DNA from: Prevotellaceae bacterium
Lineage (GTDB): Bacteria > Bacteroidota > Bacteroidia > Bacteroidales > Bacteroidaceae
Length of the DNA stretch: 64,000 bases
Direction of reading: 5' to 3'
Assembly (NCBI GenBank): GCA_029226205.1
Contig: JAQXXT010000079.1
Coordinates: 22,325 to 86,324, forward strand
Shown: positions 40,695-48,381 of the stretch, piece by piece
How the letters are laid out: each line of letters starts with the position of its first letter
Position numbering within the stretch: position 1 is the first letter of the stretch
The notes under the pieces: generated by a model
Told to the model about the DNA's origin: nothing
The model's input: the letters and a program-made list of their open reading frames with translations, nothing else
Database searches by the model: none
Translations under genes and position numbers: made by a program

Positions 40695-43600
40695 TTACAG
40701 ATGCTTTTTGCGGATGCGGCTCTTGCGAAGTCGGTAAGCGGAAGGAGAGATATCGAGGGTCATCGTGATTTCATCGGGAGTCTCGCCTTCATGTTCGAGA
40801 ATGAGAAAGAACATCTCCGACGGTGTGAGATCGTGATAATCCTTGCTAAGCGACTTGATGAAATCGAGGTCCAGACTCATATAGTAATCGAGGAGACAGA
40901 CATAGTCCTCTTTTTTCCATTCCTTGACACATTCCCCGTTCTTCCAGCGTTTATAGAGCACTCTGCCACGGTTGAAGAGCTGCTCGTGGCGGTCTTTCAG
41001 TTCGGCGAGCTCCTTTTGCCGTTTGTCGATCTCGTCTTCATCGGAAATCACGGCAGTCTGCAGGTCATTGAGGATCGTCTGATAGCGCACACCCTCGTCG
41101 TAGAGCTGCGTGATCTTCCGTTGTGAACGGCGTTGGCGCCAAAGGAGAAGGATGACGACGAGGATACAGATGATAACGTCGATGAGAAGAATATAAACCA
41201 ACTTGTTTTTCAAATGACCATAGATAGAGTCAGAATCGAGGTCGTCTTGTATCTGTTGGATATTATTGTCTTGGAGGTGTTCGTTGAGCTGTTCGTTTAC
41301 CGAGTCGAGCTGTTGGGTTAGTGCCGCCACTTCCTCGTTGCGGCCGTCATCCTGCAACTGCAGAATCATACATTTCAGAATATCTGATTTCGTACGAAGG
41401 TCCCTTGTACTCAACGCTTTCTTCCACAGGCTGTCGGCCCGTTGCCGGCTGCCACTCTCATGGTAATAGATGGCCAGGTTTGCCTCCAGAATAGGCGACG
41501 GATGAATCTTGTCGAGGTTCCCCATCTGTTGTTGCAACTTACGGCGCAGGTCATTACCGGCGATGGCATAGATATCGGTGACGATATGCGGCCGCTCGAT
41601 CAATGGAATTAGGTGGATGTCGTTGAAAGTTTTCTCCGCATAATATTGTGCGCTGTCATTGCGGCCCGTATGATACCATGTAGACATAAGTGCGTAATAT
41701 CCCAGTGCTCGGAGATAACCACTGCCACTCTCCCCGGCGATCTTCATGAGTTTCCGGGCATAGCCCTGTGCTGTCACGCCGTTGTCGGACACGAGGTTGA
41801 TGTTCGCGATTCGCTCATAGACCTTATCCAGAATCATGTAGTAGTGATGCCGCTCGCCTATCGCTTCCGCCTTTTTCAGATAAGGCATGGCATATTTGTA
41901 ATCGCTGATCTTGCAGGTATCCGACATGATAGCCCCTATATAATAATAGGTGTCAGCCAGCAGCGAGTCGTCATGATCCTTGAAATAGGCGATACTGGTG
42001 TTCAAGGGTGCCGTGGGGTTCGGTGAGACGGACAGGCGGAAGCGGGTCTTCGCGTTCAGCAGATGATACATGGCTTTGTCGCCCTCTCCCATCGCCGTCG
42101 TGTCTAGCCGTTGCAGGCCAGCCATGACGGAGTCGTCCTCATTGCACATGCTCAGCATAGAGAGATGGTTGAGTGCCGTCGATGTCTCCGAGTGGTCCTG
42201 ACAAGCGACGAGGGCGGGAGAAAGGGTGATCAGGGCAATTACGACCGTCAACGCTTTCTTCCGCAGACGGGAGCGGCGGACACGCAGCGCGGTCTCACTG
42301 ATCCCCATGATATGAATGATCTCCGCCTCGCTCTTCCCCTCATGTTCCAGGATAAGGAAGAACAGTTCCGAGGGCGTAAGGCCCTGCCACTGACGGACAG
42401 CATCGAGGACGAAGTCGAGGTCTACACTCATATAATAATCGATGAAATCAATGAAATCACTCTTTCGCCAGGCAACGGTCACTTGATCTTTGCGGATATC
42501 CTCATAGAGTTCACGGCCATGGGAGAAGGTAAGGGCGTGACGGGCTTTCAGCTTCTCCAGCGCATTATTCATCATCGAGATATATTCTTTTCCCGTGGTC
42601 TGCCGTCTCTGCAGCTGTTCCTTGAAAGTCTTCATATTCTCCAGATCAGACAACAGCAACTTTTCCCTGACACGGTCCTGGTGTCGTCTTCTGAGATAGA
42701 AGAGCAGAATACAAGCGATAACGACGAGGGCAACGACAGTGATTGTCCAGCCGGTACGGCGGTAACCTTGTTGATATTGGTCATTGGCAAGATTGTCCTG
42801 TACCTTTTGAATATTATTATGTTGGAAAATGAGGTTGAGGCTGTCACTCTCGATGATCTGCTGTCGGCTGAGTGCCGCCACCTCTTTCCATTGCTTGTCG
42901 GCTTGCTTGCATTGGATCATATCTTCGAGGATGGCGACACGGGCAGAGATATCACCTTTCTTCAACGCCTCATGCCAGAGGCTGTCGGCCCGCTCATGAC
43001 TTCCACTCTCATCATAGAGACACGCAAGGTTATCCATTATCAGCGGCTCGCCGTTGGTCCGTACAAGTCCCTCAAGCACGCCGATGGCTTCCTTACGGTA
43101 TTCCGGTCCCAGCATCATGTACATATCGTTCAGGTAACTCGGTAGCTCATTCTTTGGCATGTATTTCTTTAAGGCATAACATTTCCGGGCATAGAATCGC
43201 GCGCTGTCCGTCTTTCCCATCACGCCATATACGGCGACGAGCTGGTGGTTGGCACAGGCTTGAAGATACTTATTGCCGCTGTCATCGGCGATCGTCTTCA
43301 ACTTTTGGGCGTAAGTTAGGGCCGCACGAAACTGGTTGGAGAAAAGATTGATATTGGATAATTTTTCGTAAACCTTATCCAAAAGGAAGATATAATGGTG
43401 ACGCTCGGCGATGACCTGTGCTTGATGGAGACTGTTGATGGCCGGATTATACTGGGTGACACGACCCGTATCACAGGCTACGGCACCCTTATAGAACCAG
43501 GCGTCGGCGAGAAGGGAGTCGTTGCGGGCCGTCTTCCCGAAGATAGCGATAGCGTGGTCGATGACGGCGTCAGGGAGAGCCTTACGGTTCAGACGGTAAC

Positions 43601-43823
43601 GGGTCTTGACAGTCAGTAGGTCATAAAAGGCACGGTCTCCTTCCTTCAGCGCTGCCGTATCGACCTTTTCGAGTAAGGCCATGGCGGAGTCGTCCTCGTT
43701 ACGGATACTCAACTGGCTGATCGTTGCCAGCATGCCGTCACGCGGTACCTCATAGTGGCTGCAAGACTGCAGGGTCAGGAGGAGAAAGAGCAGTAGAATG
43801 CTCAGTGTAGTTCTCTTGTTCAT
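40695..43823 (-). CDS. Fused tandem pair of membrane TPR regulators
   Basis: 1042 residues from MNKRTTLSILLLFLLLTLQSC. Each half repeats one plan: lipobox signal, TPR-like helical repeats, membrane helix, coiled coil and a C-terminal helix-turn-helix (LTPSELFFLILEHEGKSEAEI.., RVRRSRLRKK). The first half ends near residue 523 and runs in frame into the second half's own signal (LTVVIALITLSPALVAC), so a former signal peptide is now an internal membrane helix. Topology stays consistent: two sensor domains outside, two helix-turn-helix domains inside. TAACTTTG at 43857-43864 lies downstream of an earlier Met, which rules out the longer start at 43964. Confidence 0.85.
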   Translation of the reverse strand: MNKRTTLSILLLFLLLTLQSCSHYEVPRDGMLATISQLSIRNEDDSAMALLEKVDTAALKEGDRAFYDLLTVKTRYRLNRKALPDAVIDHAIAIFGKTARNDSLLADAWFYKGAVACDTGRVTQYNPAINSLHQAQVIAERHHYIFLLDKVYEKLSNINLFSNQFRAALTYAQKLKTIADDSGNKYLQACANHQLVAVYGVMGKTDSARFYARKCYALKKYMPKNELPSYLNDMYMMLGPEYRKEAIGVLEGLVRTNGEPLIMDNLACLYDESGSHERADSLWHEALKKGDISARVAILEDMIQCKQADKQWKEVAALSRQQIIESDSLNLIFQHNNIQKVQDNLANDQYQQGYRRTGWTITVVALVVIACILLFYLRRRHQDRVREKLLLSDLENMKTFKEQLQRRQTTGKEYISMMNNALEKLKARHALTFSHGRELYEDIRKDQVTVAWRKSDFIDFIDYYMSVDLDFVLDAVRQWQGLTPSELFFLILEHEGKSEAEIIHIMGISETALRVRRSRLRKKALTVVIALITLSPALVACQDHSETSTALNHLSMLSMCNEDDSVMAGLQRLDTTAMGEGDKAMYHLLNAKTRFRLSVSPNPTAPLNTSIAYFKDHDDSLLADTYYYIGAIMSDTCKISDYKYAMPYLKKAEAIGERHHYYMILDKVYERIANINLVSDNGVTAQGYARKLMKIAGESGSGYLRALGYYALMSTWYHTGRNDSAQYYAEKTFNDIHLIPLIERPHIVTDIYAIAGNDLRRKLQQQMGNLDKIHPSPILEANLAIYYHESGSRQRADSLWKKALSTRDLRTKSDILKCMILQLQDDGRNEEVAALTQQLDSVNEQLNEHLQDNNIQQIQDDLDSDSIYGHLKNKLVYILLIDVIICILVVILLLWRQRRSQRKITQLYDEGVRYQTILNDLQTAVISDEDEIDKRQKELAELKDRHEQLFNRGRVLYKRWKNGECVKEWKKEDYVCLLDYYMSLDLDFIKSLSKDYHDLTPSEMFFLILEHEGETPDEITMTLDISPSAYRLRKSRIRKKHL

Positions 43824-43856
43824 CAAAGCTATCTTGTCATTTTTGTTATGCGACTG

Positions 43857-43864
43857 CAAAGTTA
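43857..43864 (-). promoter_or_regulatory. -7 element for the fused TPR regulator
   Basis: TAACTTTG followed by GC on the minus strand, 34 bases upstream of the chosen start codon at 43823. This fixes the start downstream of 43857. Confidence 0.65.
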
Positions 43865-44128
43865 CGAAAAAATGTTGGTTTCGTAACAAACTGATGCTTC
43901 TAATGTTGATCATTTTTGTTACAATATCATACTTGAACAGTAGTATGATATCCATTACAATCATTTGTTATTCAACGTTTTAAGTTGCATTTTCGTTTTG
44001 TTGCGCCCTTGAAAAATATTGCTTTCCCTCGACAGCTTTTCTCATCAACAGATTGTAATTTTGCCAATGTTTCAAGTCCGATACGGGCAGTAAGATGAAT
44101 TAAGATACTTAGAAATATGATGATTAAA

Positions 44129-44320
44129 ATGAATAAGAAAACTTATGTAAAACCTACCATTGAGGTAGTTCGTTTGGCAGGAGAGCAATTGTTGGAAGCG
44201 CTCTCTACGACAATTAAAGAAGATCCCATTCCTGGTGGCGGTGATGCCAAAGGCTTCACGCCCGAAACGGAGGATTGGAATAATGACCAGCAACAAGACG
44301 ATGACCAGTCGTGGCGATAG
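44129..44320 (+). CDS. Small peptide with the KKxYxxPxxEVV start (paralogue 1)
   Basis: About 63 residues. MNKKTYVKPTIEVVRLAGEQ leads into a Gly/Asp/Gln-rich tail (PGGGDAKGF..DWNNDQQQDDDQ). The same N-terminal pattern opens the peptide at 46781 (MKKKYVTPECEVVHVE), and the two flank the LRR gene. There is no signal peptide. A TAATTTTG box lies at 44056-44063. A Met four codons earlier (44117) is an alternative start. The conserved head with a variable tail resembles a leader-plus-core precursor, but no processing enzyme is adjacent. Function unknown. Confidence 0.65.
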   Translation: MNKKTYVKPTIEVVRLAGEQLLEALSTTIKEDPIPGGGDAKGFTPETEDWNNDQQQDDDQSWR

Positions 44321-44379
44321 AATGTTCACGAGGATATCATTCTCTGCAAAAGAAACAAAATTACTAATATTATAAGATT

Positions 44380-46203
44380 ATGAAATTGAAAAGATTAACG
44401 ATTTGGGTCGCAATGACCTTCTGCCTGCTGATGGTTTCCATCAAAGGGATAGCGGCAGACACAAATGTCTATAAGCCATTCACGGATGATCAAGGCATCT
44501 CGTGGACATATACAACGTGGGACGATAATGGTACCACGGAGGCTAGACTGTGGAAGTGTGATTATAGTGGTACGGGGACTGTCACGGTGCCGGAAAAGAC
44601 AGATGGTGGGCTGACGATTTCCTCAATAGCTTCTGATGTAAAACATTTGAATGATTTCTTTACGTCAGCTTGCAAAGTGATCATGCCATCAACGCTCGTT
44701 GAAATAGAAGAAAAAGGGTTGGAGAATTCCTTAATGACTTCACTGGATTTTTCCAAGTGTACAAATCTGAAGGAGATTCCGCAAAGTATGTGTAGCGTTT
44801 GTCCCAACCTTGTGTCTGTAATATTCCCTTCATCATTAAAGAAGATAGGAGTAAATGCTTTTGTCCAATGTGAGGCATTAGCGTCAGTGGAAATTCCTGG
44901 CAGTGTAGAAACTATTGGTGATGCTGCATTCATAAAGTGCAGTGGGTTGACAAAAGTGAAGTTTGACGATGCTGATACTCCAAAGTTGACCATTGGCAAT
45001 AACGCCTTTGGAGAATGTCCGGGTCTGACGGATATCACTTTTGGCACAAATGTGAAAGTTATTGGAAACCTTGCTTTTCAGAGTTCTGTTATAAAAAATG
45101 CAATCAAATTCAATGAGGGCTTAGAAGAAATTGGTGACTTCGCTTTCAACAGTTGCCAGATAAAAAAAGGTGCTCTTAATCTGCCTAGTACGCTTAAAAA
45201 GTTGGGAGATGTGCCTTGGGGATCAATGTATCCTGCTGGTTCTGATAAATCCGTAGGTTGGTATTTCAACAATGATCTTAGTTTGCCAGATGGTTTGGAA
45301 TATATTGGTAAATATTCATTCTTAGGTGCAAAGAAAATCACAAAGGAGCTTAAACTTCCGAGTCATTTGAAGCATATAGGAATAAATGCATTCTCAATGT
45401 ATCCTGTTGTTGGTGAATTAGTGATTCCTGCATCTGTTGAATCCATTGATATGGGTGCGTTTAATAATATGCCATTCTTGACTAAGGTCTCATTTGAGAG
45501 TGGTTCTAAATTGACATCATTAGGAGATAAAGTATTTGCTAACGACTATAATCTCCGTTATATCGACTTGACAGCAGCAACCAGCCTTAGCGCGTTCACC
45601 TGTTCGAGGAGTAGCGGTGTCTTTCAGAATCTCCCCATCTACACGTTGGTGTATCTTCCGAGCACATTTTCAGATATCAAGGTAGATAATTTCATTTATG
45701 AGAATGGAGGCCAGAAGACTTGTTATAACTTCTTGGTTTATGATACAAATAAAAACTATCTCCCGGCAACGCAGAAAGCTGCCAACAGTTATACTTATCT
45801 GACGAATAACATGCCGGAGGAGGAGATTGCCACCATCGATGCGCAGTATGCCGCCATGCCGACGAACCGCGGCTGTGACTACGAGATTCCCTATGCGTTC
45901 ACGGCACAAAGCGCTACCTATTACCGGGCTTTCAAGACGGGCACGCTGACCACCATCTCTCTCCCCTATTCCGGCGGAGAGCTGCCTGTCGGCGTGAAGG
46001 CTTTCAAACTCGTCAGCACGTTCCAGACCACGGAGTCATACCATTGCCACAGTCATCTGTTCCTGCCGGACAGAGCGTCTCGGAAACACAGAACAGTGAA
46101 GAATTGGAAGGCGCATATGTCATCGGCGGTGTCACCAATTATGGTAAGGATGGCGTGGAACCCTATCTGCGTACCTATTCCTCTTCAGGTAGCAACCAGA
46201 TAG
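44380..46203 (+). CDS. BspA-like leucine-rich repeat surface protein, N-terminal part (frameshifted)
   Basis: A signal peptide (MKLKRLTIWVAMTFCLLMVSIKGIAA) and at least ten LRR_5-type repeats of the LxxIGxxAFxxCxxLxxVxxPxS class, for example VEIPGSVETIGDAAFIKCSGLTKV. After residue about 550 the frame continues only as unlike, basic sequence (YHCHSHLFLPDRASRKHR), while the proper continuation is in another frame (46044-46778). One base appears to have been lost near 46030-46042. BspA-type proteins bind host or bacterial surfaces. With the frameshift the C-terminal sorting tail would be lost. Confidence 0.85.
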   Translation: MKLKRLTIWVAMTFCLLMVSIKGIAADTNVYKPFTDDQGISWTYTTWDDNGTTEARLWKCDYSGTGTVTVPEKTDGGLTISSIASDVKHLNDFFTSACKVIMPSTLVEIEEKGLENSLMTSLDFSKCTNLKEIPQSMCSVCPNLVSVIFPSSLKKIGVNAFVQCEALASVEIPGSVETIGDAAFIKCSGLTKVKFDDADTPKLTIGNNAFGECPGLTDITFGTNVKVIGNLAFQSSVIKNAIKFNEGLEEIGDFAFNSCQIKKGALNLPSTLKKLGDVPWGSMYPAGSDKSVGWYFNNDLSLPDGLEYIGKYSFLGAKKITKELKLPSHLKHIGINAFSMYPVVGELVIPASVESIDMGAFNNMPFLTKVSFESGSKLTSLGDKVFANDYNLRYIDLTAATSLSAFTCSRSSGVFQNLPIYTLVYLPSTFSDIKVDNFIYENGGQKTCYNFLVYDTNKNYLPATQKAANSYTYLTNNMPEEEIATIDAQYAAMPTNRGCDYEIPYAFTAQSATYYRAFKTGTLTTISLPYSGGELPVGVKAFKLVSTFQTTESYHCHSHLFLPDRASRKHRTVKNWKAHMSSAVSPIMVRMAWNPICVPIPLQVATR

Positions 46204-46778
46204 TGCCGCGCAATGAGGCCGTATTGCTGAAAGCCTCCGACAGTTACGAATGGGACAAACATAATAACCAGCTCGTTTGCTACGTCAAGCTCGATGAGGC
46301 TGATCAAGTTTCTCAGAAAGCCCTGCCTACTGTTCCTACGGCTGATTATACAGAGACCAAGATTAATATGATGAGTTGGGGAGAACCTGGAAAGACGACG
46401 ACAACGGGCGACAGTAAGTATGACGCCAAGTGCCGTTTCTATCATCTCGCCGCCGTCGATTATGGCAAATCATGGGATATGGCATTTTATTATGGTAATC
46501 CGAATAGTTCGGGACCATTTACGTTCCCGTCTTCCAACCGTACGTCCGCATTTCTGGCTATTCCCTATCTGGCACCAATTAATCAGGCAAAGGAACTGTC
46601 GCTTAGCGAGCTCCTCTCTTACTATATCGGTCAGTCTACGTCTATAGACCAAAAAGTCATCGACAGTAATCATCCGATACAGATCTATACGATTGATGGC
46701 CGCCGCGTCAACCGCCCTCAAAAAGGCATCAATATCATCCGTTCCGCAGAGGGGCGTGTCATTAAAAAGATTTATTAG
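46044..46778 (+). pseudogene. C-terminal part of the LRR protein, displaced by a frameshift
   Basis: 244 residues in a frame shifted by one base from the upstream gene. Reading upstream of the first Met gives GVIPLPQSSVPAGQSVSETQ, which joins well to VSTFQTTE of the first part. It ends IQIYTIDGRRVNRPQKGINIIRSAEGRVIKKIY, the sorting-type tail common in Prevotella LRR proteins. No slippery heptamer is seen at the join, so mutation or a sequencing error is likelier than programmed frameshifting. Confidence 0.75.
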
Positions 46779-46780
46779 AA

Positions 46781-46981
46781 ATGAAAAAGAAGTATGTAAC
46801 TCCCGAGTGTGAGGTTGTCCATGTAGAAACATCCACACCGGTCTTTTCAGGATCGGGATCGGGTGTTGGATTTTCGACAAAGGTAAAACCTACAACAATA
46901 GAAACAAAGGATATTACAGGCGATATCGTACCGTCGGATCCCAATGATCCCGATAATCCCAATAACTGGACAGACTATTAG
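46781..46981 (+). CDS. Small peptide with the KKxYxxPxxEVV start (paralogue 2)
   Basis: 66 residues, 2 bases after the LRR gene's stop codon. MKKKYVTPECEVVHVETSTP matches the pattern of the peptide at 44129, then a Gly/Ser stretch (GSGSGVGF) and a Pro/Asn/Asp tail (PSDPNDPDNPNNWTDY). No signal peptide is apparent. Co-transcribed with the LRR gene by position. Function unknown. Confidence 0.7.
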   Translation: MKKKYVTPECEVVHVETSTPVFSGSGSGVGFSTKVKPTTIETKDITGDIVPSDPNDPDNPNNWTDY

Positions 46982-47111
46982 ATATTATACATTTAGTTCA
47001 ATAGGTATCTTAATTGTAAAAAGGGAAAAACAGTTTGTAATGTATATGTTTCAATTCCCTCTCTTAGAATTGCCTTGATGAAGAGCCATAAACGCAAAAC
47101 ACACAACAAGG

Positions 47112-47142
47112 AGCAAGTATGAGTGTTCATGCTTGCTTTTTT
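47112..47142 (+). terminator. Intrinsic terminator after the LRR/peptide genes
   Basis: AGCAAGTATGA / TCATGCTTGCT, an 11-bp stem (one G-U), four-base loop, followed by TTTTTT. Confidence 0.75.
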
Positions 47143-47189
47143 ATTTCTCTGTATTCCTGTAAGGTGAAAATATCTATGTGAGATAATTT

Positions 47190-47229
47190 CGTAAACAACG
47201 TAGATATTTTTTTATCTATGTTGTTTACG
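47190..47229. repeat. Long inverted repeat with the CGTAAACAAC motif
   Basis: CGTAAACAACGTAGATA and TATCTATGTTGTTTACG flank a T-rich loop. CGTAAACAAC or its near relatives also occur in the elements at 3764, 35884 and 58377. Confidence 0.65.
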
Positions 47230-47274
47230 ACCCGTAAGTATGATACTTATCATATATGTATGGCATGGAATCTT

Positions 47275-47304
47275 TTGTTATATGGACAAAAATATGTAAC
47301 TTTG
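47275..47304 (+). promoter_or_regulatory. Promoter of the C_GCAxxG_C_C gene
   Basis: TTG 47275-47277, 19-base spacer, TAACTTTG 47297-47304; the ATG is 23 bases further on. Confidence 0.75.
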
Positions 47305-47327
47305 CAAGAAAATTCAGAGAATAGATT

Positions 47328-47804
47328 ATGCAAAAGGATTTAGAGGCACGGGTGAACCGTGCGGTAGATTATTTCATGCAGGGCTATGGCTGCTGCCAGA
47401 GTGTTGTGGCGGCCTTTGCCGACAGATACGGAATGGATGAGAAGATGGCACTGCGGATTGCCGCCGGCTTCGGCGGTGGTGTCGGCCGACTACGGATGAT
47501 GTGCGGTGCCGTCTCAGGTATCGTCATGCTTGTAGGTCTTGAAGAAGGCCAGGTTGAGGGTTCGGACCGTGAGGGAAAGTCACATTGCTATAAGGTCGTA
47601 CAGGAACTGTTGGCGGAATCAAAGCAACAGAATGGCTCTATCATCTGCGCTGAGATTCTCGGACTGAAAGGCCATGAGAAAGCTGTCGGCAACTACGAGG
47701 CATCACCTCGTACGGCGGAATATTATCGTAAGCGTCCCTGTGCCGCCAAGGTAGAGAGTGCCGCACGGATCTTTGCCGAATATCTGGAGCGCAAGGGACA
47801 GTAG
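47328..47804 (+). CDS. C_GCAxxG_C_C family redox-type protein
   Basis: 158 residues. YFMQGYGCCQSVVAAFADRYGM and AAGFGGGVGRLRMMCGAVSGIVMLVGLEEG form the family's Cys pattern, and CAEILGLKG and KRPCAAKVESAARIFAEYLE carry the final Cys residues. The family is thought to bind a metal or Fe-S cluster or act in redox, without proven function. It is followed about 30 bases later by the macro-like protein gene. Confidence 0.87.
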   Translation: MQKDLEARVNRAVDYFMQGYGCCQSVVAAFADRYGMDEKMALRIAAGFGGGVGRLRMMCGAVSGIVMLVGLEEGQVEGSDREGKSHCYKVVQELLAESKQQNGSIICAEILGLKGHEKAVGNYEASPRTAEYYRKRPCAAKVESAARIFAEYLERKGQ

Positions 47805-47835
47805 TGGCCGCCATATTTGTAATATTCAAAATATT

Positions 47836-48237
47836 ATGCAACCAGATTATTCAAACCGTATCACGCCGGGGTATATCTCCGAGCTTAAGCCCAATGAAAT
47901 CTTTGTTTTCGGCAGTAACCTTGCCGGTATGCACGGCGGTGGCGCTGCCCGTACGGCCCGTCTGCATTTCGGTGCCGTAATGGGTAATGGTGATGGTCCT
48001 CAGGGACAGAGCTATGCCATCCCAACGATGCAAGGTGGTGTGGATACCATCCGTCCTTATGTCGACAAGTTTATCTCTTACGCCAAAGCCCATCCCGACG
48101 AGACCTTCCTCGTCACGCCCATTGGCTGTGGCATTGCCGGCTTCTTCCCCGCAGACATTGCGCCTCTGTTTCGTGATGCCGTAGATGTGAAGAATATCCA
48201 TCTCCCCAAGAGTTTCTGGAAAGAATTAATGGAGTAA
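47836..48237 (+). CDS. A1S_2505-type protein (FVFGSNLAGxHGGGAA)
   Basis: About 133 residues from MQPDYSNRITPGYISELKPN. The motif IFVFGSNLAGMHGGGAARTA and PIGCGIAGF near the C terminus match the protein family found in phages and bacteria and annotated from A1S_2505. The Gly-rich loop and GxGIAGF are reminiscent of macro domains, but I would not assign ADP-ribose chemistry on this basis. The start at 47836 is chosen over 47758, which overlaps the previous gene. Confidence 0.7.
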   Translation: MQPDYSNRITPGYISELKPNEIFVFGSNLAGMHGGGAARTARLHFGAVMGNGDGPQGQSYAIPTMQGGVDTIRPYVDKFISYAKAHPDETFLVTPIGCGIAGFFPADIAPLFRDAVDVKNIHLPKSFWKELME

Positions 48238-48322
48238 ATGGCAGTTGACCACGCATTCAAAAAAGTCACCATGTGGGTGTCCGTTCTATTCCGGCCACGC
48301 CGCCATAATATATGGTAATAAA

Positions 48323-48362
48323 AAACGCAGGAAGGGAAATCCCCATCCTGCGTTTACTTATT
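48323..48362 (-). terminator. Strong bidirectional terminator
   Basis: AAACGCAGGA / TCCTGCGTTT with a 13-base loop and A/T runs on both sides, between the convergent A1S_2505-type and phosphoglucomutase genes. Confidence 0.85.
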
Positions 48363-48381
48363 TGTTTTTTGCTTTTTACTC

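Larger units (their letters stand above)
46982..47327. other. Intergenic region with terminator and a long perfect hairpin
   Basis: A terminator (47112-47142), a 17-bp-stem hairpin (47190-47229) and the promoter of the next gene (47275-47304). No gene is seen. Confidence 0.6.

Noticed and set aside
43824-43964. Upstream start (141 bases earlier) for the fused TPR regulator
   Set aside because: The -7 box at 43857-43864 lies between that Met and the lipoprotein signal peptide, so a transcript would begin after it.
46021-46060. Programmed ribosomal frameshift in the LRR gene
   Set aside because: No slippery heptamer or downstream pseudoknot at the join; a one-base deletion explains it.
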